Of a stretch of DNA of 64,000 nt, positions 35,196 to 43,578 are shown one piece after another. Every line of letters starts with the position of its first letter. Position 1 is the stretch's first letter. The position numbers and the translations under genes were made by a program. The notes beneath the pieces were generated by a model. That model saw only the letters and a list, made by a program, of their open reading frames with translations. It did no database searches and had not been told where the DNA came from. This DNA comes from Treponema sp. Its GTDB lineage: Bacteria; Spirochaetota; Spirochaetia; Treponematales; Treponemataceae. The DNA lies in contig JAFXSM010000030.1 of the NCBI GenBank assembly GCA_017525605.1, forward strand, positions 1 to 64,000, written 5' to 3'.

Positions 35196-35225
35196 AAAAG
35201 CCCTGTGAAAAATCACAGGGCTTTG
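35196..35225 (+). terminator. Rho-independent terminator of the small exported protein
   Basis: AAAGCCCTGTGA and TCACAGGGCTTT form a 12-bp perfect stem with an AAAA loop. The tail is short (CTTTGTTG), so it may be only moderately strong. Confidence 0.75.
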
Positions 35226-35242
35226 TTGTTCAATGCAATGTC

Positions 35243-35362
35243 GGAAACAAGCGTAGGCGGGGTTCCTGCCACAAAAAAACGGAACATCGCAAACGATGTT
35301 AACGCCACCGCGAAGCGGTACTGCCTTTTTTGTGGTAGGGTTCCCGCCGAGAGCTTGTTTCC
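35243..35362. repeat. 120-bp cloverleaf-like inverted-repeat element, copy 2
   Basis: This is the same unit as at 34650 and in the same orientation. Its ends are GGAAACAAGC and GCTTGTTTCC. Compared with copy 1, one A-T pair in the end stem has become G-C on both sides, a compensatory change. In the long arm one A-U pair is replaced by G-U. Internal hairpins are unchanged. This argues that the fold, not just the sequence, is kept. Confidence 0.75.
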
Positions 35363-35398
35363 AACTTTTACATTGTGGTTATTCTTTTTTTTACAGCG

Positions 35399-37225
35399 TT
35401 ACTTGCTTACCGAAAGTTTTCCTGCGCCCGCGTAATTCACGACGTTCGATTTTGAAGCAGAAGCCGATTCGAGCGAGTAAGAGTAGCTTGGCGTGAACGG
35501 CTTAGAAGAGCTTGTTGAAGAAGAGCAGCCTTTCTTTGAAGAATCAGAGTTCCCGGAAGCGTAGAGAGTTCCGTATGAATCCTTGAAGCTGTACTGGATT
35601 CCTGAGCCGAATGTGTTGTTCTCCGCAACGATGAGCGCGTTCTTTCTTACGCCGACTGCATACTGCTGTGTGTAATATGCGCCTGACGCGTCAAAGTAGT
35701 TGTTGAACAAGTGGAGTCTTGTGTTTCTTACCATCGGAAGTCTCTGTCCGCAGTTCAGGAAGTAGTTGTGATGCAATGTGACAGTTCTTGTTGAATTTGA
35801 GCCGTCTGAATCCGATGAACCGATGAGCATCGTCTTGTCGTGGTCATAGAACTTGCAGTAAGAAACTACGATGTTCTTCACTGAGCTTTTCATGTCCAAA
35901 AGACCGTCGTAAGTCTGCCATTTCTCCGATGTAGAGCCACCAGTCTTTACTGTCGTGCAGTGCATTGTGTCCTGGAAAGTACAGTGGTCGAACCAGATGT
36001 TGCTAGAAGTTCCCTGGATTACTGCGCAGTCCCACTGTGCGTTGTAGCCGTCGTTCTTCTCGTGGTGCGGGAACGGGTCGTAAGCGTCCTGGATAATCAT
36101 GTTTCTGATTGCGACGTTCGAAACAGAAGAGATGTTGATCATTCCGCCCTTGATTCCGGAGTTTGAAGTCAGACCGATAATCTGAGTGTTCGAAGCGACG
36201 TTGAGCTTGATGAGTTTTCCGTATGCCTCGTTGCAAGCCCAGAGATATTTTCCGAGTGAAGATGACGGTGAAGAAGAAGATTTGTCATCTGTTGAAGTCG
36301 AGCATCCTTTTGCGTATGCATCGCGGAATGTCGTGTATGAAGTGTATTTTGAAGATGTGTTCGACTTGACGAGCGCGTCGAGCTTCGATGTCGTTCCGCC
36401 TGCTGTTGTCGGGAGGTAGCCGTCAGACATATCAATCATTCCGTTGACGTAGATGATGTATCCGCCTTTCTTTGCGTATGTGATGAGGTCAGAGCGGCTT
36501 GAAACTGTGACCGTGCTTGAAGGCTTCGTGATTGAAGCGTATCCGACCGGTTTGTCAGAAGCAGAAATCTTTGACGAAGAAGATGTCGTGCTTGAAGAAG
36601 AGCTTGATGAACTTGAAGAGCTAGACGAGCTTTCTGATGATGAGCTTGAAGAAGAGCTTGATGAGCCTACGGATGTCTTGATGTAGTACAGGTCGATGTT
36701 GGAGCCTGTTGACATGATGTAGTAAGTTCCGCTTGAAGAAGCTGAGAATTCGTATGATGCGATTGAAGAAGAGACTTCTTTCTTTGAAACTACAGTTCCG
36801 CTTGAGTTGACGAGCGCGAGATATCTTCCTGATGCGCCTGCCGCGTAAACTGTGATTGTCGCAGCTCCGCTAGTCTGGAATCCGACGCATCTGTAAGAGC
36901 CTGCCGAACCGCCGCCGCCCAATGCGATTTTTCTGTCGAGCGATTTTCCGTTCACTGTGACCGCTGAAATTGACGGGATAGAGACTGTCTTTGCGGAGGT
37001 CGCGTAGACAGTGTAATTTCCGCTTGTCACGTTCGATGTGAATGTCGAGCTTGCAGTGAATGCGCTTGAGTAGAGCGAAGACACGCCAGAGATTGCGGCA
37101 CGCTCAGCATCGAGTTCGTTCTCAATCTGAACTGAATCTGCCTCGTTCAAGTTGCTGCATCCAGAGAGAAGCAGAGCAACTGTTGCCGTTGACGCAATCA
37201 TGATTTTTCCGACAGTTTTTTTCAT
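35399..37225 (-). CDS. Pectate lyase lipoprotein (polysaccharide lyase family 1)
   Basis: The ATG at 37225 is used because AAGGAG precedes it; an upstream in-frame ATG at 37288 has no signal. The protein has 608 residues with a lipoprotein signal ending LLLSGC (Cys22). A beta-rich N-terminal domain (to about 185) is followed by a poly-Ser linker (about 190-225). The catalytic region follows: the early beta-helix block SVSNVAIRNMIIQDAYDPFPHHE, the calcium and substrate residues of CAVIQGTSSNIWFDHCTF, and VTLHHNYFLNCGQRLPMVRN. These are hallmarks of PL1 pectate lyases, which cleave alpha-1,4-polygalacturonate with Ca2+ by beta-elimination. It probably acts outside the cell, tethered to the membrane, as part of plant-pectin use. 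Confidence 0.92.
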   Translation of the reverse strand: MKKTVGKIMIASTATVALLLSGCSNLNEADSVQIENELDAERAAISGVSSLYSSAFTASSTFTSNVTSGNYTVYATSAKTVSIPSISAVTVNGKSLDRKIALGGGGSAGSYRCVGFQTSGAATITVYAAGASGRYLALVNSSGTVVSKKEVSSSIASYEFSASSSGTYYIMSTGSNIDLYYIKTSVGSSSSSSSSSSESSSSSSSSSSSSSSTTSSSSKISASDKPVGYASITKPSSTVTVSSRSDLITYAKKGGYIIYVNGMIDMSDGYLPTTAGGTTSKLDALVKSNTSSKYTSYTTFRDAYAKGCSTSTDDKSSSSPSSSLGKYLWACNEAYGKLIKLNVASNTQIIGLTSNSGIKGGMINISSVSNVAIRNMIIQDAYDPFPHHEKNDGYNAQWDCAVIQGTSSNIWFDHCTFQDTMHCTTVKTGGSTSEKWQTYDGLLDMKSSVKNIVVSYCKFYDHDKTMLIGSSDSDGSNSTRTVTLHHNYFLNCGQRLPMVRNTRLHLFNNYFDASGAYYTQQYAVGVRKNALIVAENNTFGSGIQYSFKDSYGTLYASGNSDSSKKGCSSSTSSSKPFTPSYSYSLESASASKSNVVNYAGAGKLSVSK

Positions 37226-37409
37226 AAAAAGCTCCTTATTTAAATACATTTTCGAATCCCTGCTTTTGAATTTTTGCGGGGCTTCCAAACGTTTTTCTTT
37301 CGCTTTTTATGATAATTGTAACGGAAAAATCATGTTCAACCCTAAATTTGTACTTTTCCGTACTTTTTAGGGCGTTTTTAACGCTTGTTTAACGTCGGTT
37401 TAATCCAAG

Positions 37410-38783
37410 TTAACACGTTTGGGTTATTTTCACCGCGAAACAGCCGTCGATTATGACGACTTCGCCCTTTGCAATTGTGCGCCCGTCAATCACGAGCTTT
37501 GCTAGTTCGTCCACGTCCTCATAAACCGCGTCGGATTCAATCGTCGTTCCTTCCGCAAGTTCCGGAATTTTCTCGTTCGGCACATCAACAGTGAAAAGCT
37601 GCACCGCGACGCTTCCCTTTTCGTATTTGAGAGTTTCGCCCGGCTTTTTGACGACGCAGATTCTCGTTCCGAACGTGCTTGTCGGAAGGTCGCCCGTAGT
37701 GTAGATGCAGTCGCATTCGTAGACAAGCTCGTCGTCCTTCACAAGATTGAGCGTTTCCTCAACCGATTTGTCGAGCCTTAGAATTTCGCCGGTTTTGAAA
37801 TCGGTTTTTTCAAGGTTGTATCTTCCGATTTCGAGCGAGAATTCAGTTTCCGTCGTGTTTTTTCGGATTGTCTTGAGAGTCCTGACCTTGCAAGCCTTTT
37901 CCGGTTTGAGACCGAGCTCTTTCAATTCGTCAAAGAAATCCGAATCCAAGAGCACGTTCATGTAGCCGTCCCTCGTTCCGATTTTCGTGTGCATCGTGTT
38001 CATCAAACAGATTGCGCCTTTCGGAATGTTCGCGCCCTCAGTCTCGTCCGATTTCCAGATTTCCGTGATTGCGATTTCTCCGATTTCGTTCTTCTCGCTG
38101 ATTTTTTCCCGAACCGAAGAGAGAAAATCGTTCGCGAAATCCTTGATGTAGTAGTCGTACATGATTGACAGGTCGATTTGCTCGATTGATGTTCCCTTTG
38201 ACTGCTTGAGAAGTGCCCAGCCGAGTTCAGGTTCGACTTCCATGATGAACCAGCCGAATTCGGTCGTTATTTTATAGATGAATGTGTGCTTGTTGAGCGT
38301 CCTTGAATATTCCGAGTTGCTCAGCTGGTCGTTCCAGCCGAACTGCATCCTGCATGAGACTTTGCGTTTTGACAGGAGCCCTTCCGTAGACTTCATCGCC
38401 GCAGTTTCCATCACCGACTGGATGAGTTTCTTGTCCTCGTTTGAGAATTTCGTCGGGTTGTTGAAGTCATACACGCGAATCTGCTTTTCGTTTTTCGCTT
38501 CCTCGTTTCCGCTTTTCAGCCCCTTGAGAATCGCGTCGATGTCGTCCTGCGAAAGCGAGTCCGGCTTTTTCTCTTCTTTCTTTTCTTTTTCAGCCTGCTT
38601 TTCCTGAGACTTCTTGTCCGCAACACGCTTTGCCGCGCGTTCCCTGATTATGTCGAGCGCGCTTTTCGTCTCGCTTGTATATGCTTTTGCATCGAATTCT
38701 TCTTTTTTTGGAGCTGGAGTTTCTTTGTGTCCGCCGAGCAATTTGTTGAGTTCGTCCTGTGAAATTGAGCCTTCGTTTGCCAT
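37410..38783 (-). CDS. FliM/FliN-like flagellar switch or chemotaxis protein
   Basis: The start at 38783 is chosen from the AAAGGGG ribosome site. The 457-residue protein has two FliM-type N-terminal peptides, SQDELNKLLGG near residue 7 and SQDDIDAILKGL near 78; such peptides bind phosphorylated CheY. A middle domain of FliM/CheC-like character (about 115-300) and a C-terminal part with two SPOA-like beta domains (about 305-455) follow. Spirochaetes have normal FliM and FliN elsewhere, so this is a divergent paralogue, possibly a switch or chemotaxis adaptor. It sits next to a chemoreceptor gene on the same strand but has a separate start. Exact placement is uncertain. Confidence 0.72.
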   Translation of the reverse strand: MANEGSISQDELNKLLGGHKETPAPKKEEFDAKAYTSETKSALDIIRERAAKRVADKKSQEKQAEKEKKEEKKPDSLSQDDIDAILKGLKSGNEEAKNEKQIRVYDFNNPTKFSNEDKKLIQSVMETAAMKSTEGLLSKRKVSCRMQFGWNDQLSNSEYSRTLNKHTFIYKITTEFGWFIMEVEPELGWALLKQSKGTSIEQIDLSIMYDYYIKDFANDFLSSVREKISEKNEIGEIAITEIWKSDETEGANIPKGAICLMNTMHTKIGTRDGYMNVLLDSDFFDELKELGLKPEKACKVRTLKTIRKNTTETEFSLEIGRYNLEKTDFKTGEILRLDKSVEETLNLVKDDELVYECDCIYTTGDLPTSTFGTRICVVKKPGETLKYEKGSVAVQLFTVDVPNEKIPELAEGTTIESDAVYEDVDELAKLVIDGRTIAKGEVVIIDGCFAVKITQTC

Positions 38784-38859
38784 GATTCTACCCCTTTGCA
38801 ACTTGAGTTGTTTAAGTATAAATCAATTTCGGCGGATTTTGAAATTTTATGTTGCGGAC

Positions 38860-40938
38860 TTATATCGTGAACTGGTCGATTTCGCGTCCGATGTATTTTA
38901 TCGACTGCTTGATTCTGTCGGAGATTTTCACGAGCGAGTCGCCCGTTGTTCCGATTTTTCTTGCGTCCTCCGCCATGTCGCCCATTCCGACTTTGATTGT
39001 GTCGGTCGCGTCCTGCAATTTTTTCACTTCGTCAAGAATCAGCCTGCTTCCCGTCATCATTTCTTTTGACGAATTCCTTACGACCGCTGTTGATTCTGTC
39101 ATCTGCTGCAATGAGCCTGTGATTTTCTGCGACTGCGACTGCTGCTCGTCCATCGCGGATTTTATCTGCTTCACAATCATGTCCGTGTTGCTGATTTTTT
39201 CGGACACGGAAGTGAAAGCCTCGCTCGATTTGTTCGAAGCCGATACGACTTCTTCTATCGAAAGCTGAATTTTTGCGAGCTGGTTTCCGATTGTCCTTGA
39301 CTGCTCCGCCGATGTTTCCGAAAGCTTTCTGATTTCGTCCGCAACGACGCTGAAACCTTTTCCGGCTTCCCCTGCGTGCGCCGCCTCGATTGCAGCGTTC
39401 ATCGCAAGAAGATTCGTCTGTTCCGCAATTGCCGAGATTGCAGCGTTTGCTTCCTGCAGCATTTTCGATTCTGTTTCTATCTGCGAAATCCTTGAGTTCA
39501 CGTCCTGCTGCAATTGCAGTCCGCCCGATGCGTTTTCCAAAAGCTCGTCGAACGATTCCGACATCTGGTCCACAGAAAGATTGACTGAGCCGATGTTGCC
39601 CATCATCTGCTCTACCGCCTCGGACGCGTTCGCCATGCCCGAAGCCTGTCCTTCAATCATCTGTTCGAGCGAGCGAATGCTTTCCGAAATCTGGTTTATC
39701 GCGCCTGCCGTCTGGTTCACGCTCTCGCTCTGGTTTTCGATTTTTGAATGTATGTAGTCGATGTTGCCCATGATTTCCGTGAGGGAAACCGACGTTTCCT
39801 GCGTGCTTGTCGAAAGCCGCTCTCCAGCTGTCGCAAGGTGGTCGCGCGAAATTTTCACTTCTTTTACGATTTCCTGGAGTTTTTCCATGAATTTGTTGAA
39901 TCCGAGCGCCACGTCGCCGATTTCGTCTTTCGTCTTGATTTTGAGCCTTTTCGTGAGGTCTGCCGTTCCCGTCGCGATTTTGCTCAATGACGCGCTTATC
40001 GATTTGATTGAGCTTGTGATTGAAGAAGCGATGAAGAAGCCGAACAGAAGCGCAATCAGCGTGCTTATGACTGCGATTACGAATATGAAAATCACGCTCT
40101 GCCAGACGCTTTCGAAGATTTCCGTTGTGGGACCGAACGAGACGAGAACCCAGCCGCAGATGTCAGGCATTTTCTTTGCCGCAAAATACTGCGTTCCGAC
40201 ATACAAATCAAGCAGAAGTTCGTCTCCGTAATTTCCTGTGTTGAACTGCGAGAAGTCGAAATCCGTGTAGAAATTGTCCTCCGAGATTTTCTTTTTGTCC
40301 TCATTTGTGACGTAAATTCCTTTTTTGTCGATGATGTACGACTTTGCACTTTTGGAGAGTTTTACCGCCTCCGTGAATTCCATGATTTTCTTTGTGCTAA
40401 GGTCGAGCGCGGCGACTCCCACAAATTCACCGTCAACATAAATCGCTTTTGAAAGCGTGATTACATTGTTGCCGGCCTGTGCGTCGTTGTACGGGTCAGA
40501 GAATGCCATTTCTTTCGATGACATTGCGTCCGTGAACCAGCTCGTTTTTGTGTGGTTGTAGTCCGAAGAAGGATGCCAGCCCCTGTCATTGTAGATTGCT
40601 CCGCCGTCCGCAAGCGAATTTTTCGTGGCAAAGTATAGCATCGAATAGCTTTGTTTTCCCGCCGTCAGCTTTCTGAAATATTCTTCGATTCTTTCCCTTT
40701 CCGACGTGCCTTCGATAGAAAGATATTCCGCCGCATTGCTCAACGTCAGGCTTGGCTCGGAGAGAAAAAGGTTCACTTCGGAATATGCTTTGTCGATTTG
40801 CAGCTGCGCGAGCTGCTCTATGTTCGATTTTGACTGCTGAACCTGAATTATGACTACGGGGATTGAAATCGCAGTTGCGCATATCAAAACAATCGCAACG
40901 TAACTTGATACAAGTTTCTTCTTCAGTGAAAATTTCAT
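38860..40938 (-). CDS. Methyl-accepting chemotaxis protein with Cache sensor domain
   Basis: This 692-residue receptor has an N-terminal membrane helix (about 10-30), a double-Cache periplasmic domain (about 35-275; [11 protein letters not shown] sits in the ligand-contact region), a second helix (about 283-310), HAMP (about 310-362) and a cytoplasmic signalling domain. The tip [19 protein letters not shown] matches that of the receptor at 24874-26958. The ATG at 40938 is used with a GGAG site 9 nt upstream; a TTG six nt earlier is the alternative. It feeds the CheA/CheW pathway. The ligand is unknown; neighbouring sugar and pectin genes hint at plant-derived solutes (inference). Confidence 0.93.
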   Translation of the reverse strand: MKFSLKKKLVSSYVAIVLICATAISIPVVIIQVQQSKSNIEQLAQLQIDKAYSEVNLFLSEPSLTLSNAAEYLSIEGTSERERIEEYFRKLTAGKQSYSMLYFATKNSLADGGAIYNDRGWHPSSDYNHTKTSWFTDAMSSKEMAFSDPYNDAQAGNNVITLSKAIYVDGEFVGVAALDLSTKKIMEFTEAVKLSKSAKSYIIDKKGIYVTNEDKKKISEDNFYTDFDFSQFNTGNYGDELLLDLYVGTQYFAAKKMPDICGWVLVSFGPTTEIFESVWQSVIFIFVIAVISTLIALLFGFFIASSITSSIKSISASLSKIATGTADLTKRLKIKTKDEIGDVALGFNKFMEKLQEIVKEVKISRDHLATAGERLSTSTQETSVSLTEIMGNIDYIHSKIENQSESVNQTAGAINQISESIRSLEQMIEGQASGMANASEAVEQMMGNIGSVNLSVDQMSESFDELLENASGGLQLQQDVNSRISQIETESKMLQEANAAISAIAEQTNLLAMNAAIEAAHAGEAGKGFSVVADEIRKLSETSAEQSRTIGNQLAKIQLSIEEVVSASNKSSEAFTSVSEKISNTDMIVKQIKSAMDEQQSQSQKITGSLQQMTESTAVVRNSSKEMMTGSRLILDEVKKLQDATDTIKVGMGDMAEDARKIGTTGDSLVKISDRIKQSIKYIGREIDQFTI

Positions 40939-40998
40939 CGTCAATCGCTCCGTAAAAATTTTGTCCTATATTTTTACACTAAATCGGGTGCATTAAGA

Positions 40999-41055
40999 CT
41001 GTTCGGAAATTGAACTTTTCTGAACTCTGCTTTAAGAAAATCACTTTCCGAACAG
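40999..41055. repeat. Palindrome CTGTTCGGAAA...TTTCCGAACAG
   Basis: An 11-bp perfect inverted repeat with a 35-nt spacer lies between the chemoreceptor start and the acetolactate synthase small-subunit stop. The spacer itself holds a weaker GAAC/GTTC copy. It has no T tract. The core matches the palindrome at 15835. Confidence 0.5.
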
Positions 41056-41065
41056 GCTGAATTGA

Positions 41066-41557
41066 TTACTGCATCACTGCTTCGCCGCGTCCCATTGCGG
41101 TGAGACCCGTCTTTACGAGCTCCAGGATGCCGAACGGCTCAAGGAATCGTATGAGGCTTGAAAGCTTGTCCTCGCTTCCCGTTGCCTCGATGATGACGGA
41201 GCCGAGCGAAACGTCAACGATGTGCGCCCTGAACACGTTGCACGCCTCGATGATTTCCGCGCGCGCTGAGCCAGATGCGTTGACCTTGATGAGTGCCATT
41301 TCCCTTTCGCAAGTCTCCGATTTTTCGCAATGGGTAATCGATATGACCTCGACGAGTTTTGAAAGCTGCTTTTTTATCTGTTCGAGAATGTATTCGTCTC
41401 CCTGAACGACGATTGTCATGCGCGACTGACCCGGATTATGCGTCTCGCATACAGTGAGGGAGTCGATGTTGAATCCGCGTCGGCTGAAAAGTCCTGAGAC
41501 TCGGCTCAAGACACCTGCGTGGTTTTCCACCAAAACCGAAAGAACGTACCTTTCCAT
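41066..41557 (-). CDS. ilvH: Acetolactate synthase small (regulatory) subunit
   Basis: This 163-residue protein has two ACT domains. The first (about 4-75) starts YVLSVLVENHAGVLSRVSGLFSRRGFNIDSL, the canonical IlvH opening that binds valine for feedback control. The second (about 78-160) holds LIKVN and the valine-site IVDVS. It regulates acetohydroxyacid synthase in the branched-chain amino-acid pathway. The catalytic IlvB gene is not in this window. It follows the DAHP synthase-prephenate dehydratase fusion by 25 bp on the same strand, in a three-gene unit with an NhaC antiporter, an unusual grouping. Confidence 0.93.
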   Translation of the reverse strand: MERYVLSVLVENHAGVLSRVSGLFSRRGFNIDSLTVCETHNPGQSRMTIVVQGDEYILEQIKKQLSKLVEVISITHCEKSETCEREMALIKVNASGSARAEIIEACNVFRAHIVDVSLGSVIIEATGSEDKLSSLIRFLEPFGILELVKTGLTAMGRGEAVMQ

Positions 41558-41582
41558 AAATTTTCTCCTACTTTTATATAAA

Positions 41583-43574
41583 TTATTTTATTTCTTTGTA
41601 GATTCCGAGCAGACGGACATCCGCAGCAGTTGATTTGAGTTTTTCCATGACAGAATCAACATATTCCTTTGGATTCTCAATCTCCGGTGCAATCATTGCG
41701 TCTCCGTAGAACCAGTACGACCACGGTTTCCCCGCAATCGGGCGTGACTCAAGCCTGTTCAGGTTGAAGCCGAATTCCTTGAAGATTCCGAGCGCGTTGT
41801 ACAATGCTCCAGCCTCGTTTTTCGTGGAGAACATGAAAGTCGCCATGTTCGGCTTCTCGCCGCTCACGAGTCGCGCAATCTCCTTGTTTTTGTTCGCACC
41901 AGACGAGTCGAGGTGGTTTGCAGCTATTATGACGAACCTTGTGTAGTTGTTCGGGTTGTTCTCGATTCCCTGCTTGAGAATTTCAAGGCCGTAGATGTCA
42001 GCATTCCTTGCGTTCGCAATCGCCGCATTTTCAGCTGAATTTTTCTCCGCGACGAATTTTGCCCCCGATGCGGTCGAAATCGTGTCCACAAGATGCCAGC
42101 CGCCTTCTTTCAGGAAACGCGAGCTTTGCGCGAGTGCCTGCGGATGCGAGTAGACGTTCTTTATCGTCTCAAGTGTCGCGCCTTTCGGTGCGAGAAGCGA
42201 GTGCTCGATTCTGAGCGTTATTGCGCCCACAATCGAAACGTCCTCGAACCTGGTGAGGTTGTCGTAGTTGTTGTAGATTGAGCCTGCCGTTGAATTTTCA
42301 ATCGGAACCATTCCGAAATCGGCTTTTCCGTCAACGACGCTCTGGAAAATGTCGTCGAATGCGCTGACGTGCTCCGCATTTGCCGAGCCGTCAAAGTACT
42401 GCTGGACGGCCATTTCCGCATACGCGCCTTTCTCGCCGCAGTACACGCAGTTCGGCTTCGTCTTGACCGCGATTTTTCCCGAGCTGTCGATTGTCGTGGA
42501 GCCGATGATTTTTTCGTTCGAGTCGCTGAATGTCGGGCGGATGTGCGCGACCTGTTTTCCCATGACAGGAGCGAGCACTTCGATGTCGCGCATTATCTTG
42601 TCGAACTGGCTCGGGTAAAGTGCCTGCGCCGCGTCCGAAAGTGCTTTTTCCGGGTTGCAATGCACTTCCACGATGATTCCGTCCGCGCCCGCCGCAATCG
42701 AAGCGAGTGCCATCGGCGGAATCTTGTCGCGAACACCGAGAGCGTGGCTCGGGTCAACGATGATTGGAAGGTGCGTCAAACTCCGCAAAACTGGAATCGC
42801 GCTCAGGTCGAGTGTGTTCCTCGTCGCTTTCTCGTAAGTTCTGATTCCGCGCTCGCAGAGAATTACTTTGTCAGTTCCGCTTGAAAGCAGATATTCTGCC
42901 GACATGAGCCATTCTTCTATCGTCGCGGAAAGTCCTCGTTTTAAAATCACAGGCTTTCCGAGTTTTCCGAGGTGCTTGAGCATCTCAAAATTCTGCATGT
43001 TTCTTGCGCCGACCTGATAAACGTCAACTCCGTAATCTTCCATGACAGGAAGATATTCAGCCGCAACGACCTCGGTGACGACAGGAAGACCGAATTTGTC
43101 GCCGGCTTCCTTGAGATATTTCAGCCCTTCTTCCTTGAGTCCCTGGAAAGAGTAGGGTGACGTTCTCGGCTTGTACGCGCCTCCGCGGAGCATCACCGCG
43201 CCAGCCTTTGAGACAGCCTCCGCTGCATCTAGCATCTGCTGCCTTGATTCCACTGCGCACGGACCCGCAATCGAAACGACGCGGCTTCCTCCCACGCGGA
43301 TTATCTGTCCCCTGTTGTTCGGAATCTCGACAATCGTGTTCTCAGGCTTGAATTCCCTCGATGCCATTTTGTACGGCTTTGAAATCGGAATGACCTTCGC
43401 AACTCCGTCGAGAACTTCGACTTCGCGCGGGTCAATCGCCATTTTTCCGACCGCAGCCAGAATCGTCGATTCCTCGCCCTTTATCTCGTTCAGTTTGAAA
43501 TTCTTTGACTGGAGGATGTTTTTTATGCTTGATTTTTGTGATTCGGAAATGCCTTGCTTTAAAACGATAACCAT
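41583..43574 (-). CDS. Fused DAHP synthase-prephenate dehydratase with C-terminal ACT domain
   Basis: This 663-residue bifunctional enzyme joins the first step and a late step of aromatic amino-acid synthesis. Residues 1 to about 70 form a ferredoxin-like extension. About 80-345 is a KDPG/type I-beta DAHP synthase barrel (VVSIAGPCAVES, VMLRGGAYKPRTSPYSFQG, and LPIIVDPSHALG with its metal ligands), condensing PEP and erythrose-4-phosphate. About 375-555 is a prephenate dehydratase (YCGEKGAYAEMAVQQYF, GMVPIENSTAGSI, and the catalytic Thr in NNYTRFVII). About 578-655 is an ACT domain (GALYNALGIFKEFGFNLNRLESRP) for Phe feedback. There is no chorismate mutase domain. The start is 4 nt after the NhaC stop, so the two are co-transcribed. 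Confidence 0.93.
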   Translation of the reverse strand: MVIVLKQGISESQKSSIKNILQSKNFKLNEIKGEESTILAAVGKMAIDPREVEVLDGVAKVIPISKPYKMASREFKPENTIVEIPNNRGQIIRVGGSRVVSIAGPCAVESRQQMLDAAEAVSKAGAVMLRGGAYKPRTSPYSFQGLKEEGLKYLKEAGDKFGLPVVTEVVAAEYLPVMEDYGVDVYQVGARNMQNFEMLKHLGKLGKPVILKRGLSATIEEWLMSAEYLLSSGTDKVILCERGIRTYEKATRNTLDLSAIPVLRSLTHLPIIVDPSHALGVRDKIPPMALASIAAGADGIIVEVHCNPEKALSDAAQALYPSQFDKIMRDIEVLAPVMGKQVAHIRPTFSDSNEKIIGSTTIDSSGKIAVKTKPNCVYCGEKGAYAEMAVQQYFDGSANAEHVSAFDDIFQSVVDGKADFGMVPIENSTAGSIYNNYDNLTRFEDVSIVGAITLRIEHSLLAPKGATLETIKNVYSHPQALAQSSRFLKEGGWHLVDTISTASGAKFVAEKNSAENAAIANARNADIYGLEILKQGIENNPNNYTRFVIIAANHLDSSGANKNKEIARLVSGEKPNMATFMFSTKNEAGALYNALGIFKEFGFNLNRLESRPIAGKPWSYWFYGDAMIAPEIENPKEYVDSVMEKLKSTAADVRLLGIYKEIK

Positions 43575-43578
43575 TTTT

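Noticed and set aside
36545..36680. Tandem DNA repeat in the pectate lyase gene
   Set aside because: It encodes the poly-Ser linker with mixed codons, which explains the low complexity.
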